DNA of 64,000 bases from the NCBI GenBank assembly GCA_030710605.1, contig CP092879.1, positions 28,653,201-28,717,200 of the forward strand. The letters run 5' to 3'. The translations under genes were made by a program, and so were the position numbers. A model generated the notes under the pieces. It saw nothing but the letters and a program-made list of their open reading frames with translations, did no database searches and was not told where the DNA came from. Below, piece after piece: positions 26,042-36,475 of the stretch. The DNA comes from Cordylochernes scorpioides (lineage: Eukaryota > Arthropoda > Arachnida > Pseudoscorpiones > Chernetidae). Positions within the stretch are counted from its first letter, which is position 1. Each line of letters begins with the position of its first letter.

Positions 26042-26865
26042 CCTTTGTGTTGATCTGAGAAAAGGATGACTACCTCAGAATGCAGGGTTTACATAGATAA
26101 AGAGAAAAGAATTTTGTATAATAATCCATTATTTCGCTAACAAAAGTTCTAATTATATAAATATTTACTTGCTTTAAAATATTTTCGTTCAGTTTCTTGG
26201 AAAGTTGCCTGTCGAAGGACGTAAAAGTCCGAAAACTTGCCGAATTTACAGCATTAATAAAAGAAACTCGTCGCCGTTAACTTTTGTTCCTTCTTCAAGA
26301 TGATGTCAGGCGATTCCTTCTCTTGTAAGGTTATATATCTTCCTGAATGGCGTGCATTTCACATTTTGAAAGGATGATATGTAGATGATGCCGCGAATGA
26401 CCGCAAGCATGCAGATTACCAATATAGGTGAATGTCCGCTAAGGCTCGGACACTGTGAGATTTGAGGACGTAACGGATGGTATTTCTATTTGAAGTTTCT
26501 TGAAGAGCTCAGCAGAGAGCTTGTATTTCTCAAAGCTTCGATAATTATCCTTCACATCGAACTAATCAAAGTATTTTACAAGCTTGTAGGGCGGGTAGCT
26601 TCCTCTTAGCGACATCCTTCGGTGGAATCGCTCACTGAAGTTATCAAAGTCTAGACTCTTGAATTTCTCATTTCACCTAATTCCATCGAGTGTCAGGATT
26701 GAAGGTAGGTAAGCCTCAAGGCTCAAACATGACTTGCATCAACTTTGACCTTGATAGGAAGAGACTCGCCATCAAGATGTAAATAGTGCCTACGAGGACG
26801 GTCAGGACTTCTACCGAGCTAGACATGAAGTCACATGTCGACACCTCAGCGGTGTTCAGCTTATG

Positions 26866-27159
26866 TTAGCACGGAGTGGTTAGAGCTAGTTTCTCAGTAG
26901 TTATTTGTGGAATGGAACTCGACACCGGAACAGAATTTTCAGAAGCTGGAATCTCCAGAAGTCGAAGCAGTTCGTCGCTGATGGAGCCACGCCAGGACGG
27001 CGTGTTGTTGTCCTCGATGTAAGCAGAGAACATTTGGCCCGTTAATGTCCTTGTTATTTTACACTTGAAATACTTTATGCAACGAGACTGTTCACGAAAT
27101 AACTCTCTGCAGTCTTCAACGGTCGTGAATAAACAAACTATATTTAAGAATATGGTCAT
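26866..27159 (-). CDS. Third chained frame, 97 aa, open in this copy
   Basis: Begins 'MTIFLNIVCLF' and continues 'DCRELFREQSRCIKYFKCK', 'AYIEDNNTPSWRG' and 'SDELLRLLEIPASENS'. Its ATG overlaps the stop of the previous frame by four bases, and an in-frame TAG lies four codons upstream. This is the only copy without a break: copy 1 has a frameshift and copy 3 a stop in the 'FREQSRC' region. The C-terminal part is acidic and Ser/Pro-rich. No domain recognised; may be an exon. Confidence 0.45.
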   Translation of the reverse strand: MTIFLNIVCLFTTVEDCRELFREQSRCIKYFKCKITRTLTGQMFSAYIEDNNTPSWRGSISDELLRLLEIPASENSVPVSSSIPQITTEKLALTTPC

Positions 27160-27344
27160 AAAGTATCGCTAAGATTTTTATTGATGAAAACGAACGGCAT
27201 TTTATCGAATATTCGCTTCGCCTTATTCCTGTAAAGATTGAATGTTTTAAAAATGTTGGTGCTAATGGTGAAGTCCACCTTGATACGGCTTTCTGACTGC
27301 ATCACATTCGACAGTTCAGCATATTCTTGACCAGGCATCTTCAT
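27156..27344 (-). CDS. Second chained frame, 62 aa
   Basis: Same protein as at 1229-1417 ('EYAELSNVMQSES', 'RIFDKMP'). ATGA overlaps at both ends tie it to the frames before and after, each step moving the frame by the same amount. Function unknown. Confidence 0.45.
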   Translation of the reverse strand: MKMPGQEYAELSNVMQSESRIKVDFTISTNIFKTFNLYRNKAKRIFDKMPFVFINKNLSDTL

Positions 27345-27526
27345 TCGTTCGAAGACCGATCCGCTTGAAGAATGACCTCCAGTGTTTTGATGTAGTCCAA
27401 AATTTCGAAGTCGGTAGTATGTTTCAAGAAGAAGAGTTGGTTGAAGGTAGATACGTCAGACAGTACTTTACATTGAGTCTGCTGTAGCCTGATGGTACAG
27501 ATTTCGGTGATCAGGTCTTCGTTCAC
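27341..27526 (-). CDS. First chained frame, about 60 aa
   Basis: Differs from 1414-1599 at two residues. Starts at GTG right after an in-frame TAA, with a possible splice acceptor, so it is more likely an exon or a remnant than a free gene. Confidence 0.4.
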   Translation of the reverse strand: MNEDLITEICTIRLQQTQCKVLSDVSTFNQLFFLKHTTDFEILDYIKTLEVILQADRSSNE

Positions 27527-28011
27527 TTAGTTACACACGTTCCTTAGTCTCTGCGAATTGTTTGTATCTGCTCTAAGATTTTTGTTGGTTAGCCGCTGCA
27601 TTTCAGTCCTTGTCTTAGACTCTTATTTTATTAGACATTCAAACCCCATCATTTCCACTTTCCTGTTTTTCTGAGTTCGGCAAGATCGGCCGAATTTACA
27701 AGGCTTTTCTACGTGGTGATACTCGCATCTTGGCGCTGTTCAAAATATTTGTAAAATATCTTGTACATATCAATATTTTCTTTAGATGATAACTAATCTG
27801 TAGCTTGATCAATTTGAATCCATTCCTCAAGAAATAGATTAACTTATACAGTATCTGGGTAGGGATTTATATCACTCAATTTCTATCACATTTTACTAAA
27901 AAGATAAAATCATGCGTCGAACTATCGCAAGTTTCGTTTTTATACAAGTAAACATTGAAAAAGCAAAATAAATGAGTGCGAGAACATTTGTATAAAGGTA
28001 TGAGATAGAAT

Positions 28012-28113
28012 TTATAGTGGTTCAAAGATATCATCTATAAAAACGAATAATTTCACCAAACCAGGATTTGCATTGTAACTAATAAGAAAGTGATTTCGAA
28101 AAAGCACTCTCAT
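28012..28113 (-). CDS. Small conserved frame, 33 aa
   Basis: ATG at 28113, stop at 28012. The C-terminal core is identical to that at 2085-2180, while the first residues differ ('MRVLFRN'). See the copy-1 entry for the terminal-exon reading. Confidence 0.4.
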   Translation of the reverse strand: MRVLFRNHFLISYNANPGLVKLFVFIDDIFEPL

Positions 28114-28516
28114 GTTTTTAGTAAAAAGAAATACCTTAAAAAACGAAAATATCTAGTATAAGATATTATTTTAGTATCTCAAACTTTTTAATTTTCAAAG
28201 TGTATGTTTCAATTTTATTTTTCACCAAGTGGAATATTTGAAATATTTACCATTATATTCTTATATATACGGATGTGTTCAAATCCTATTCTCAAGTTCA
28301 CAAACATACAATGCTATATATATATATTGGAATATGAAAAGAGTTTAAATTTGTGAGATTTGTTTTATATTTTCTAAAATTTCAAAGTATATTTGTAGGT
28401 AAATTATCTTTAAATCTGGCTTAAAATTTCTCGATGTTTTTATCCATAGCACACAACACTATTTTATAGAAACTCTTAAAGGTATTAATGTAATGATAAT
28501 ATATGTGAATGTAACT

Positions 28517-28550
28517 TTGTTTTTGGAGAGAGAGAGAGAGAGAGAGAGAT
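28517..28550. repeat. (GA)n microsatellite expansion
   Basis: About twelve GA repeats at a place where copies 1 and 3 read 'gtttctgatctact'. Further GA or CT expansions specific to this block are at about 30487 and 30904. Confidence 0.9.
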
Positions 28551-28848
28551 CTACTGATGTTCTTTGAAAATTTTACTCAAATAAAATTATAGAAACAAAA
28601 AAAAAAGATGTATCCGCGTGTAATCTCAGGTTCTATAAGAACTTAACGCATTTTGTCAAAGATATCAGAGCCAAAGAAGAGTAAAACTGTGGTCTCCAGA
28701 AACCAACAACAGAAAAAGGGAACAAACCTACCTGAATGGTCCTCTCCTTTTCCCTGGAAACAACAACATCATCTCACTTTATTTTCCATCACATGTCACA
28801 GAATATTGTACTGATACTATAATGTATATTTTTATAGCACACATATAT

Positions 28849-29367
28849 ATAACATAAAGTTTTTTTTTATTTTTTTAATTTTTTGCTTATCCCTTGTACA
28901 CGTGGTACAGGCCAAGATATTCACGGTGGGTAGAAGTTGGCGACTGCTTTTACTGTAAGTGCACCACATGTCTACACATGTGAAAAGCAGTTCGACTTTA
29001 CACTTACAAATGTGCCAGAGCCCCGTTTGGTTACTTGCACTCGCTGGTGGGGTTGGACCTTTGCAAGAATTGGTGGCCATTGGAGCATTTTTATCAGTAA
29101 AAATTATCAATGCGGGAATAGAACCCGGGTCGTAGCGGTCGAAAACCAACGGTTTAGCCCATCCTTTCACCGACCCCTTTCCTTCGCCAGTTCCCGCCGC
29201 TAGACGCCCTCGGACCGCCTCTCTTGGACCACGCTTAGGGACGCAGCGTCCGCCTCTCCGTGGCGGCCACCGCACCCAAAAGACCAATTCGGGGTTCGAT
29301 CCTGGGTCGTGGCCGTCGGAAATCGACGGTGTTTACCATTCGTCCACCGAGCCAATAACATAAAGTT
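28849..29367 (-). mobile_element. Dimeric tRNA-like SINE with 13-bp target duplication
   Basis: The 493-bp body (28862-29354) lies between direct repeats 'ataacataaagtt' at 28849-28861 and 29355-29367; copy 1 keeps the single empty site at about 2903. On the minus strand it has two tRNA-like heads, 29354-29283 and 29181-29109, that resemble each other ('cggtggacgaatgg' and 'cggtgaaaggatgg', then 'cgacggccacgaccc' and 'cgaccgctacgaccc'). Their B-box-like 'ggatcgaaccc' and 'ggttctattcc' each differ by one base from the pol III consensus. A GC-rich linker, a conserved 3' body and an A-rich tail (T-run on plus) follow. Such elements borrow a LINE reverse transcriptase. Long open frames across it are incidental. 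Confidence 0.85.
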
Positions 29368-30173
29368 GCGTGAGGATGATATCCATGTACCAAAAGAGGC
29401 ACATCTCCCTTTAATTGTGCATTAGAACGATGTACTGCATCACCTTAGTAAATGACTACTAGTTATGATACCCTAGTAAAAGACTTTACTAGTGATGATG
29501 AAAAATTATCCACAAAATATCAAACAAAAAGCCAACCTGTATACCATGCTTTTGAGCTTTGGCTTTCATCAGTACAAAGGCGGCTTTGATTTCATAATAT
29601 CCTACGAAATAGCTTATGAAATCGGTCGAATTTACCAAGCGGGTTTTAAGTATAGATTGAAGGATCGATAAGATCCGAAAGCTAGCATATTAAAAATTTT
29701 ATGTATAAAAGAGACGCATTGCTATCGTTTGTTTTTATTTAATAAGGTTTTAAGTATGTATGTTAAATAAAAAAAAATGAATTTAAAATTATCAATTCTA
29801 GAATAGACTACTCTGTAGGGTCGACCATATATTGGGCTTAACCCATTGTGGTTGTTTCCCGTTGGCCGACTCAAATATTTTTGTACATATGTAAATATGT
29901 AATATTTTATTTTCTTCTTTACGCCTCAAACCACAGGTATTTCTTCTTAAATTCTTTCATTGGCACAATTAAAGATAATTATGATCTAAACTATTTTTAT
30001 TAATATTACCACGTCTGCATCAACAACATGCATACTCATGTATCCTTAAACAAGCCAAACAAATTCTATATCAAACAGATTACCATAACAGTATATAGTT
30101 ATATATATAGTTGTAAGTGGTCGTTCAGTAGCTTCTTCCTTATTTCTATCTACATGTGGTGTGTGCCATCATG
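29368..30173. other. AT-rich block sequence with decayed exon
   Basis: Contains the copy-2 version of the exon-like segment (about 29550-29630) with the acceptor AG lost ('ttcga') and the donor still present. Otherwise no gene seen. Confidence 0.5.
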
Positions 30174-30356
30174 TCAGTTAATCACTGCATCGCATACCTG
30201 AAGATGTTCCTCATCAAATGCACATAAGGAAAGGAATCCACAAACTTCAATCGTTTTCTGATGTCTTTTGATAAGTAGTATGGAGACTTTATACAATTTC
30301 AGTATGTCGGTGAAGTTATTCTCATATTTCTCCATCACATGCCCAAGTAAACTCAC
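30174..30356 (-). CDS. 60-aa conserved frame, unknown family
   Basis: Minus-strand frame 'MSLLGHVMEKYENNF', then 'ILLIKRHQKTIEVCGFLS' and 'AFDEEHLQ'. It differs from 57245-57427 at a single residue (V/A), while copy 1 is broken by indels around 3600-3790. Composition is that of a soluble alpha-helical protein. It could be an internal exon of the same minus-strand gene as the chained frames. No family recognised. Confidence 0.45.
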   Translation of the reverse strand: MSLLGHVMEKYENNFTDILKLYKVSILLIKRHQKTIEVCGFLSLCAFDEEHLQVCDAVIN

Positions 30357-31639
30357 GTATTAATAGCTATTGTTCTCGGTATGTGATCTTTCGACTAGTA
30401 TATAAATGTTTCGCGGTAAATAAAGAGTAATAATCTCTATATGTAGAGATTCACAAGATTTTTACCTAATTCAGAATATTGTGGCGAAGAGAGAGAGAGA
30501 AATAATTTATATTTTATTATTTAATTTATTTATTCAATAAAAATATTTGAAACAGATTTTTCTATTACTTTATATTTGTAAAATCATCATATTGTATTGA
30601 GGATCATCATATATGGTGCCTAGCTTGTTTGCTTATAATCTCTAGCTGTAGATAGTTGGGTTGAGGTTTATTGATAGTTGTCGACTAGTCGTACTGACGT
30701 CATCAATAAATACTTTTACATCTTAAGATATACTAATACTCGAATTCTACACGCTACAATATTGTGTATCATGAATATAATCGCTATTATTACATTATTC
30801 TTCGCCAATAGAAAACATACAATTCACCCATATTGGAAACATTCTTTCACATTCCCCTAACACATAATAAATATGGGTTGATCAAAATTTTTTTTTGTCG
30901 GCCTCTCTCTCTCTCTCTCTAATTGAAGAAAGTTCCACAGTAAAGACCCTCCAATCCAACAACATTATAGATGATACCATCTTAATGTTAAATTCGTTTT
31001 TCCATTCTTGATTCCTATTCAGATCAATTTTATCAATTCGAAAGACCACAACCTATTTAGTATCTAGTTGGTCCTTTTCGAAGTGTTTGGATGACACAGA
31101 ATCAAGATTTCCCAACCAAGTTGCAACCGACTATGATCCCTCCAATAAGCACAATCCTTGGGGTAGAGATGAGCTTAGTTTGACGTCAAAACAGAGTTCA
31201 GTTCGATCGTTTCGGAATCCCATTAGATTGCTTCAGCTTAAACATAAAGACCGATCATCATTCTGAGTATCATCAACATATATGATCAATATTTTCAGTA
31301 CATGAGATGACTTAGTTGCCGTTAATAGATCGGAAAGTAGAAAATTTGAACCCACTAAGCCATCAGTAAGTGAGTTGAAATCATCAATTCACCTACCACG
31401 TGGAGTGGCTTATGTTTCATTTGCTCATCTTGGTTGATTTCATGCGATTTCTTAAATCAAAGAGAGTTATAATTTCATATAAATAATTTTAAAGCTTTTA
31501 ATATCCTCATTGTTATTTATTTTATCAAGTTTCTTTTTGGCGAATTTTTTCTTTTGTCTATTCTTAGAGATCTCCTCTGGCAGTGATTAATAATATACAG
31601 CAAGAAAAAAGTATTGTAAGCCAACTATTTTTTATTGTA
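30357..31639. other. AT-rich block sequence, no gene
   Basis: Collinear with copy 3. A 'tgacgtca' CRE-like octamer lies near 30696 and is changed in copy 3. No supported frame. Confidence 0.5.
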
Positions 31640-31915
31640 TTATAAATCAACTTTATATAATATTTACAAACGAAAAATATGCCCAGGGTAGCCTAGTGGA
31701 CATGACATCTGCCCGGTAACGGAACACTGTGGGTTCGATTCCCATCCCTAGACACTTTTATTTTTCCGTTCATCATTACTCTTCACAATTCATCCTTTCA
31801 TACTTCATCCCTAAGGATAGAAATAATCGTTTTTTCTCCTTAAAATAAATTACGATTTTTCGTTCAAAAGAAATATTTGCGGTAAAACTTGTCAAACGTC
31901 GTTTTATTTTGTATT
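31640..31915 (+). mobile_element. Insert with tRNA-like sequence, probable SINE
   Basis: About 270 bp present in copies 2 and 3 and absent from copy 1 (at about 5785), so it behaves as an insertion, although deletion from copy 1 cannot be excluded. It starts after 'aagccaactatttttta' and ends near 'cgttttattttgtatt'; the similar T-rich edges may be a decayed target duplication. The tRNA-like head is at 31682-31754 and is followed by 'acttttattttt', a pol III-type terminator. Confidence 0.55.
31682..31754 (+). other. tRNA-like sequence with perfect A and B boxes
   Basis: The A box 'tagcctagtgg' (31689-31699) and B box 'ggttcgattcc' (31732-31742) fit the pol III consensus without mismatch. The T arm folds (gtggg with cccat). 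The acceptor stem has two mismatches in seven, the D arm does not pair, and the anticodon loop is not seven bases. It is therefore a tRNA-derived head rather than a working tRNA. Confidence 0.65.
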
Positions 31916-32085
31916 TTCTTACTGGAAAAGTTAATAGTATTATAAAGAGCTAGTATCTTTTCCTTGTAATTTTTCTAATTTTGTCTCGTACAAAAAAATC
32001 TCGGTATTTTAAAAATCTAAAGACTTTAGCCATATTTTGAATTTTTTCATATCTTTTATTCAGATACTGTTATTTTAGTTAGATT

Positions 32086-32481
32086 TCACACGTACGGATT
32101 CCCCTTTAACTGAAAGAGATTAATATATATTTCATAAAGTTCAGTTTGAAGATCATTACGTTTCACTGTGTGTGAAACGGTGGTAACTAAATAAAGGAAT
32201 TGGTTGTGTTTGTGTGAGAGAGGTGTAGACATTTTTTTCCAATTTCGGTTTAGTTTCTTTAACACTCTGTAGGTAATGTTGGAGTTTCTTGTAAAGGGGT
32301 TAAACTGTTCACAAAACTGTCTATATATTATGTTCCAGTGTGTGTTACATGTGTTATGAGAATGTAAAAAAAAAGATTGAATCCGGCAGGAAATGAAATA
32401 AAAAGCCATTCGAGAAGGACACAATGCAAGGATGTGTTTTTGTGTAATGTTGGTGACAGGTTTGTGTGGGTAATTGGCCAC
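32086..32481 (-). CDS. 131-aa conserved frame, unknown family
   Basis: Open minus-strand frame with 'YPHKPVTNITQKHIL', 'WNIIYRQFCEQF', 'MSTPLSHKHNQFLYLVT' and 'VKRNDLQTELYEIY'. Copy 3 (59148-59543) has the same length and ends, but the middle (from 'QFN' to 'KKM') is read in a different frame because a 2-bp insertion here is offset by a later length change in a T-run. The C-terminal part is predicted helical. Together with copy 1 this suggests a former or current exon; the frame around the shift is doubtful. Confidence 0.4.
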   Translation of the reverse strand: MANYPHKPVTNITQKHILALCPSRMAFYFISCRIQSFFLHSHNTCNTHWNIIYRQFCEQFNPFTRNSNITYRVLKKLNRNWKKMSTPLSHKHNQFLYLVTTVSHTVKRNDLQTELYEIYINLFQLKGNPYV

Positions 32482-32738
32482 CCGACAGATCTAAAAAGAA
32501 TGGTAGTTTTAAAAGAGAAAGACTGGTAGAAAGGCTTTGATTATTTCCCCGAATTATTTGTAGGGTAAGATTTTGGAATAGTAAATTATACAGGATGTAA
32601 CAGGTAAATTAGGAAAACTAAAATGGAATTTAGAGAATTTTATTGTAGTGTTTTACCTAAACATCTATATGAAAATTATCATCATTAACTACGACAGACT
32701 TGCTGCAAGTGTTGAAAGAAGCACAGGTCTTGGCGACG
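32482..32738. other. AT-rich spacer
   Basis: No gene seen. 'acgacag' shortly before the 34-aa repeat frame could be a splice acceptor for it. Confidence 0.4.
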
Positions 32739-33145
32739 ATGAATTGTTCAAATATGTCATCGCCGTTTGAACCGCATCATTTAGAGACTGGATGGAGCTT
32801 TACTGAAAATCTATCTCAACAACTTCCTATACAGAGTAGTTATCCTTGTCCAAATATATCATCACCATTTGAATCGCATCATTTAGAGACTGGATGGAGC
32901 TTTACTGAAAATATATCTCAACAACTTCCTATACAGAGTAGTTATCCTTGTTCAAATATGACATCACCATTTGAACCGCATCATTTAGAGAATGGATGGA
33001 GCTTTACTGAAAATCTATACAACTTCCTATACAGAGCAGTTGTCCTTGTCCAAATATGTCATCCCCGTTTGAACCACATCGTTTAGAGAATGGATGGAGC
33101 TTTACTGAAAATCTATCTCAACAACTTCCTATGCAGAGTAGTTGG
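32739..33145 (+). CDS. 34-residue tandem-repeat frame, four units
   Basis: From ATG at 32739 the frame reads 'MNCSNMSSPFEPHHLE' and then repeats a 34-residue (102-bp) unit with the core 'PFEPHHLETGWSFTENLSQQ' and a 'YPCPN' linker. Units three and four are separated by a 4-bp deletion ('ctatacaact' for 'ctatctcaacaact'), so the open frame ends at 33086 with altered residues while the unit continues. The repeat length is a multiple of three and the units differ by few residues, which points to a coding repeat. Copy 3 has two units. Cys, Trp and aromatic residues recur once per unit. Family unknown. Confidence 0.5.
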
Positions 33146-33170
33146 AAGTTTTACAGCCTGGATATTAAGG

Positions 33171-33795
33171 GGGCCATATATTGAGACTTCAGAAACTGGA
33201 GACGTTAAGTTTCAACCATGCCTCTGTCTTCTTTGCCTTGTATGCTGGAACTGAGTCTATCGGAAGACAAAATTCCTTACTGCGGCTACCATGTACGTCG
33301 GAGATTCAATGACGCTTTCTAGGACATTAATATATATGTCAGCATTCCTCCTGAAGCCCTGTTATAAAAATTGGTAAGCAATGGCATAAACCTTACAGCC
33401 GATGACGCCAAGGACCATAACGATAGCAGGAAATCTCGTGTGCATTACGACATATACTTCTGAATGGTCTTTACAGGTTCAAGACGATCATTCCTGGTAT
33501 TCACGTTTTGGTCCATGTCAAAGTTCATTTTATCGGAGTAGAACTGCAGCATGTTACAAAAATCATGTTTCAGGATGCTAAAGGGAGGACAGATTCATTA
33601 ACATAATATAATATGTTCCTTCATAGCTTCAGTTAGCACTCGCTTTTCTGAGAGAAGAGCATAAGAGTAGGAAATATCTTCTTGGCTATCGTCCTCATTT
33701 TTTCCATTATCTCCATCACTCTTCTCTCCGAAACTTTTTCAAATTCTTTGTCTCTTAACCTGTCCGATCGGGGACGCAAGATCCGTGATATCTAA
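33171..33795 (-). pseudogene. maT-like mariner transposase remnant
   Basis: Read from 33795 down: a helix-turn-helix linker ('IMEKMRTIAKKIFPT', 'LLTEAMKEH' in copy 3), then 'YSDKMNFDMDQNVNTRNDR' with the first catalytic Asp (about 33535), 'MHTRFPAIVMVLGVIG', 'RRNADIYINVLESVIE', then after a frameshift 'DSVPAYKAKKTEAWL' with the second Asp (about 33255), and 'SLNIWPP'. It stops just before the segment that carries the third Asp. At least three stops and two or more frameshifts. This motif order is that of the maT (DD37D-type) branch of Tc1/mariner. Nonfunctional. Confidence 0.8.
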
Positions 33796-34367
33796 GGCCT
33801 TTTAGCCAAGTGGTTGTTTAGAGTTAATGAGGTCTAATGTTGTAATGATGTACTAAAATGTAAAAATATAATAAAGCATTCCACGTGATATTTTCAATAA
33901 ATCGAAAAACCCTTTTTTTCTGATATTTTTACAATTGGATACAGGACTGTTAGGGTTATTAAATAAATTCGATCAACAACATTTTTTTCACGTTTTTTTA
34001 AACAAATAGTATTGAACTGTTTATACAACAAAAAATAAAAATACTATAAAGTTCCTAAATAATACGCGGTTAAAATCGGGCTAGTTCACTAAATAAATCC
34101 TGTTGATTGCTAAACGTACAGGAATTGTAAGGAAATGTCATTAGCTGTGACGTGCATTATTTCAACACGCGTCTCATCACCCCCAGGTCGAGGAAATCAT
34201 TAGTAGCTGCTTGTAAATTAGAAAATTTGTCATAAGCCACCTTAATTTGACCGCTAATTACCCATTAATTACATCTTATTATAGAAATAGTAAACATTGC
34301 TACTCTCTTTCTTTGTAGCCCAAATTTGACATAGCATTTGAATATATATACACAACAAATTAAAACA
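33796..34367. other. AT-rich block sequence
   Basis: No gene seen. Nearly identical to 60657-61227. Confidence 0.6.
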
Positions 34368-34824
34368 TTAAAACGCGATTGTTTATTTGAACAAATAAAT
34401 CGAACTTATACTGCCATTACTGCGATGAAGAAATATTGGGAGGGCTTGGCTCATCAGTGGTGAACCATCCCAGCTGTTTCGCTAATTTAATCTACCTGAC
34501 CGCTTCTTTAGAGCTCTAATACTGTATTGGATCATTTTATATGCTACACTGAAGGGTGGAATCTTAGAAATTGTATTTAAACAAACTAGGGACATAAGCT
34601 TTTAAGACAGTAGAAGTTCTAAGATTCCACCTTTCAGTGTAACATATGAAAGCAGAATTATCTAATACAGTAATAGAGCTCTAAAGAAACAGTCTGGTAG
34701 ATTAAATTGGCGAAACCGCTGGGAGAGTTCACCACTAATGAGCCAAGTCCTCCAAATATTTTTTCAACACAGTAAGGACAGTATAAGTTCGATTTATTTG
34801 TGAAAAGAAATAATCGCACCTTAA
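34368..34824. mobile_element. Foldback (MITE-like) element flanked by TTAA
   Basis: 449 bp (34372-34820) between two TTAA tetranucleotides. The arms are imperfect inverted repeats of roughly 190-200 bp ('caaataaatcgaacttatac' at both ends inward) around a centre near 34595. No coding capacity. The TTAA flanks suggest a piggyBac-type target duplication, but the ends do not start with the usual piggyBac CCC. Present at the same place in copy 3. Confidence 0.7.
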
Positions 34825-35119
34825 TCTTTTCATTTGTTATATATAGATGGCGCGTTATTGCTTTGCATTAATATATATGTTATAATTTGCATAATATCCA
34901 AGATGTATAATTTCTTTTCGCCAAAATAAGTATGTTAAACTGTAAATATGTTGAGCTTGTATTAAAATTAAATACAAATTCATCCATTTATAAAAACTGT
35001 ACAAAAATAAACGTGGCAGACATCGCGGGCGAATGCTACGGCACCTCGTGGGTGCGCTGCTCACTTGGATGGAACTAATTCTTGAAGATTGCATGCATAG
35101 CGGTTGCACCCTTCCATCC
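34825..35119. other. Right end of block copy 2
   Basis: Contains a 'tagatggcgc' motif at 34844 and a less AT-rich patch near 35010-35060. Minus-strand frame 34855-35109 is shared with copy 3 in its first half only. Homology ends sharply at 'ttccatccgat'. Confidence 0.5.
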
Positions 35120-35584
35120 GATCACGACATATATATACTATTATTATTATATTACTATTCAAATTGATATTTCTCAATATTTAAAGGTTTTAAAATAGTC
35201 CTAGATTTGTATTTTTATAAATACCAATTTTAAATTATCTCATCTCATAATGTGCCTCCCATTTTTACCACAATTACAAATACAACTATAAATTACAATA
35301 TTATAATGAAGAGTCTCCCATCATCTCTAAAATCGATCCTGTACATGACACCATGTGAGACACCATCATATCCTCCTAAAAGGACAATTAATTCCAATCT
35401 TCATCCCAACGACAGCTCAAGGACGGATTGAACCCCCCCCCCCCCCCCTAGTTTTTTTCTACTTCGTCGTTCCTTCCCTACTTCTAAAGGGGTGAAATGA
35501 CCTTTGTATCCATCATTAGCATCCATCATTAGCAGAGATATTCTTTCCTACTTCAACACTCTTGCCTATCAATCATTCAATTAT

Positions 35585-35762
35585 AGGGCCACATTACCTC
35601 CCCTGTCTGATCTAATTTTGTTTATGAAAAGTCTTAGCAGTTCGGTCAATGAAAACAATACCTCACTTACACAGGCACGTATTGCATTGCCGAACGTCAT
35701 TGCAAAATAAACTCAGACTTCCCCCTTTTTACCACTGCGTCACTCTAAACCTTCAGATATCC
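35585..35762 (+). pseudogene. Coding-like repeat, copy 1
   Basis: Plus-strand frame 'LPPLSDLILFMKSL' followed by 'SVNENNTSLTQARIALP', closed by a TAA at 35707. It matches the segments at 36290 and 37765 at both DNA and peptide level, so the three derive from one ancestral sequence. Family not recognised. Confidence 0.45.
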
Positions 35763-36289
35763 ATTATAAGTTTATTTGTAACATTTTTACTACTTTTGAT
35801 AAGTTCGTTTTCCTTTTTCTCTCCCTCACCATGTGAGACGTCTCTGAAATTATAATTAAGAAAAAAAAAATCATAATGGCATTTCAATTTATTTACCCCT
35901 TCTGACTTTTCCAAACATCATCTAATTTGCGTTTATAAGCATTACATCACGTGGGGAACACACTAACCTAAATACTTACTATATTTTAAAATCTTATTCA
36001 TTTATACTTTTACGATCCTTGATGTGTGCCATTTTATATTTTAGAATCAATCCATATATTTTAGGATATTTATTTTACATTAAGATATTTTTTTTCTCTA
36101 ACGCTCGACCCAGGCCATCATCAGCACCTTGCGCCCACTCATTTTTCGTTTACTTTTATTTTTCATCTGGTCGAGCTCAATCACCGACAGCAGCGCAGCT
36201 CTTGAACCACCATATCTTTTTAACCTCTCTCAGAAAAAATGTCTTTCCCATATTCTCCCATTACCTACCTCTCCTTCGATCTTCACGCC

Positions 36290-36475
36290 TTTTGCCCATC
36301 TGGTCTAATGCTACTTACAGAGCATCTTGAGATTGCTGAACCCTGAAAACAATATTTCGCTTCTAAGCTCGTATTGCAGGGCAGGACTCCTGAGATGTCC
36401 TTTGCAGAAACCAATTCAGACCTTCTTCATTTATTCCTCACTGCGTCACTACCTATCGTAAACCTTTTGCTTAAG
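36290..36475 (+). pseudogene. Coding-like repeat, copy 2
   Basis: Carries 'NPENNISLL' and, after a frame change, 'ARIAGQDS' plus 'cctttgcagaaacca', aligning with copies 1 and 3. Broken by at least one frameshift and a stop. Confidence 0.4.

Larger units (their letters stand above)
26050..35119. repeat. Duplicated block, copy 2
   Basis: Collinear with 53087-61982 from 'tgatctgagaaaagg' to 'cccttccatccgat', and over most of its first 6.4 kb with copy 1. It contains, left to right, the chained frames, the small frame, the dimeric SINE, the 60-aa frame, the tRNA-like insert, the 131-aa frame, the 34-aa repeat frame, the maT remnant and a foldback element. Three GA/CT tracts (about 28517, 30487, 30904) are longer than in copy 3. 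Confidence 0.95.

Noticed and set aside
28832-29287. 151-codon minus-strand frame
   Set aside because: It spans the SINE from tail to first head. tRNA-like boxes and the target duplication explain the sequence, and copy 3 breaks the frame.
31682-31754. A functional tRNA gene
   Set aside because: The A and B boxes are perfect, but the D arm does not pair, the anticodon loop has the wrong size and the acceptor has two mismatches.
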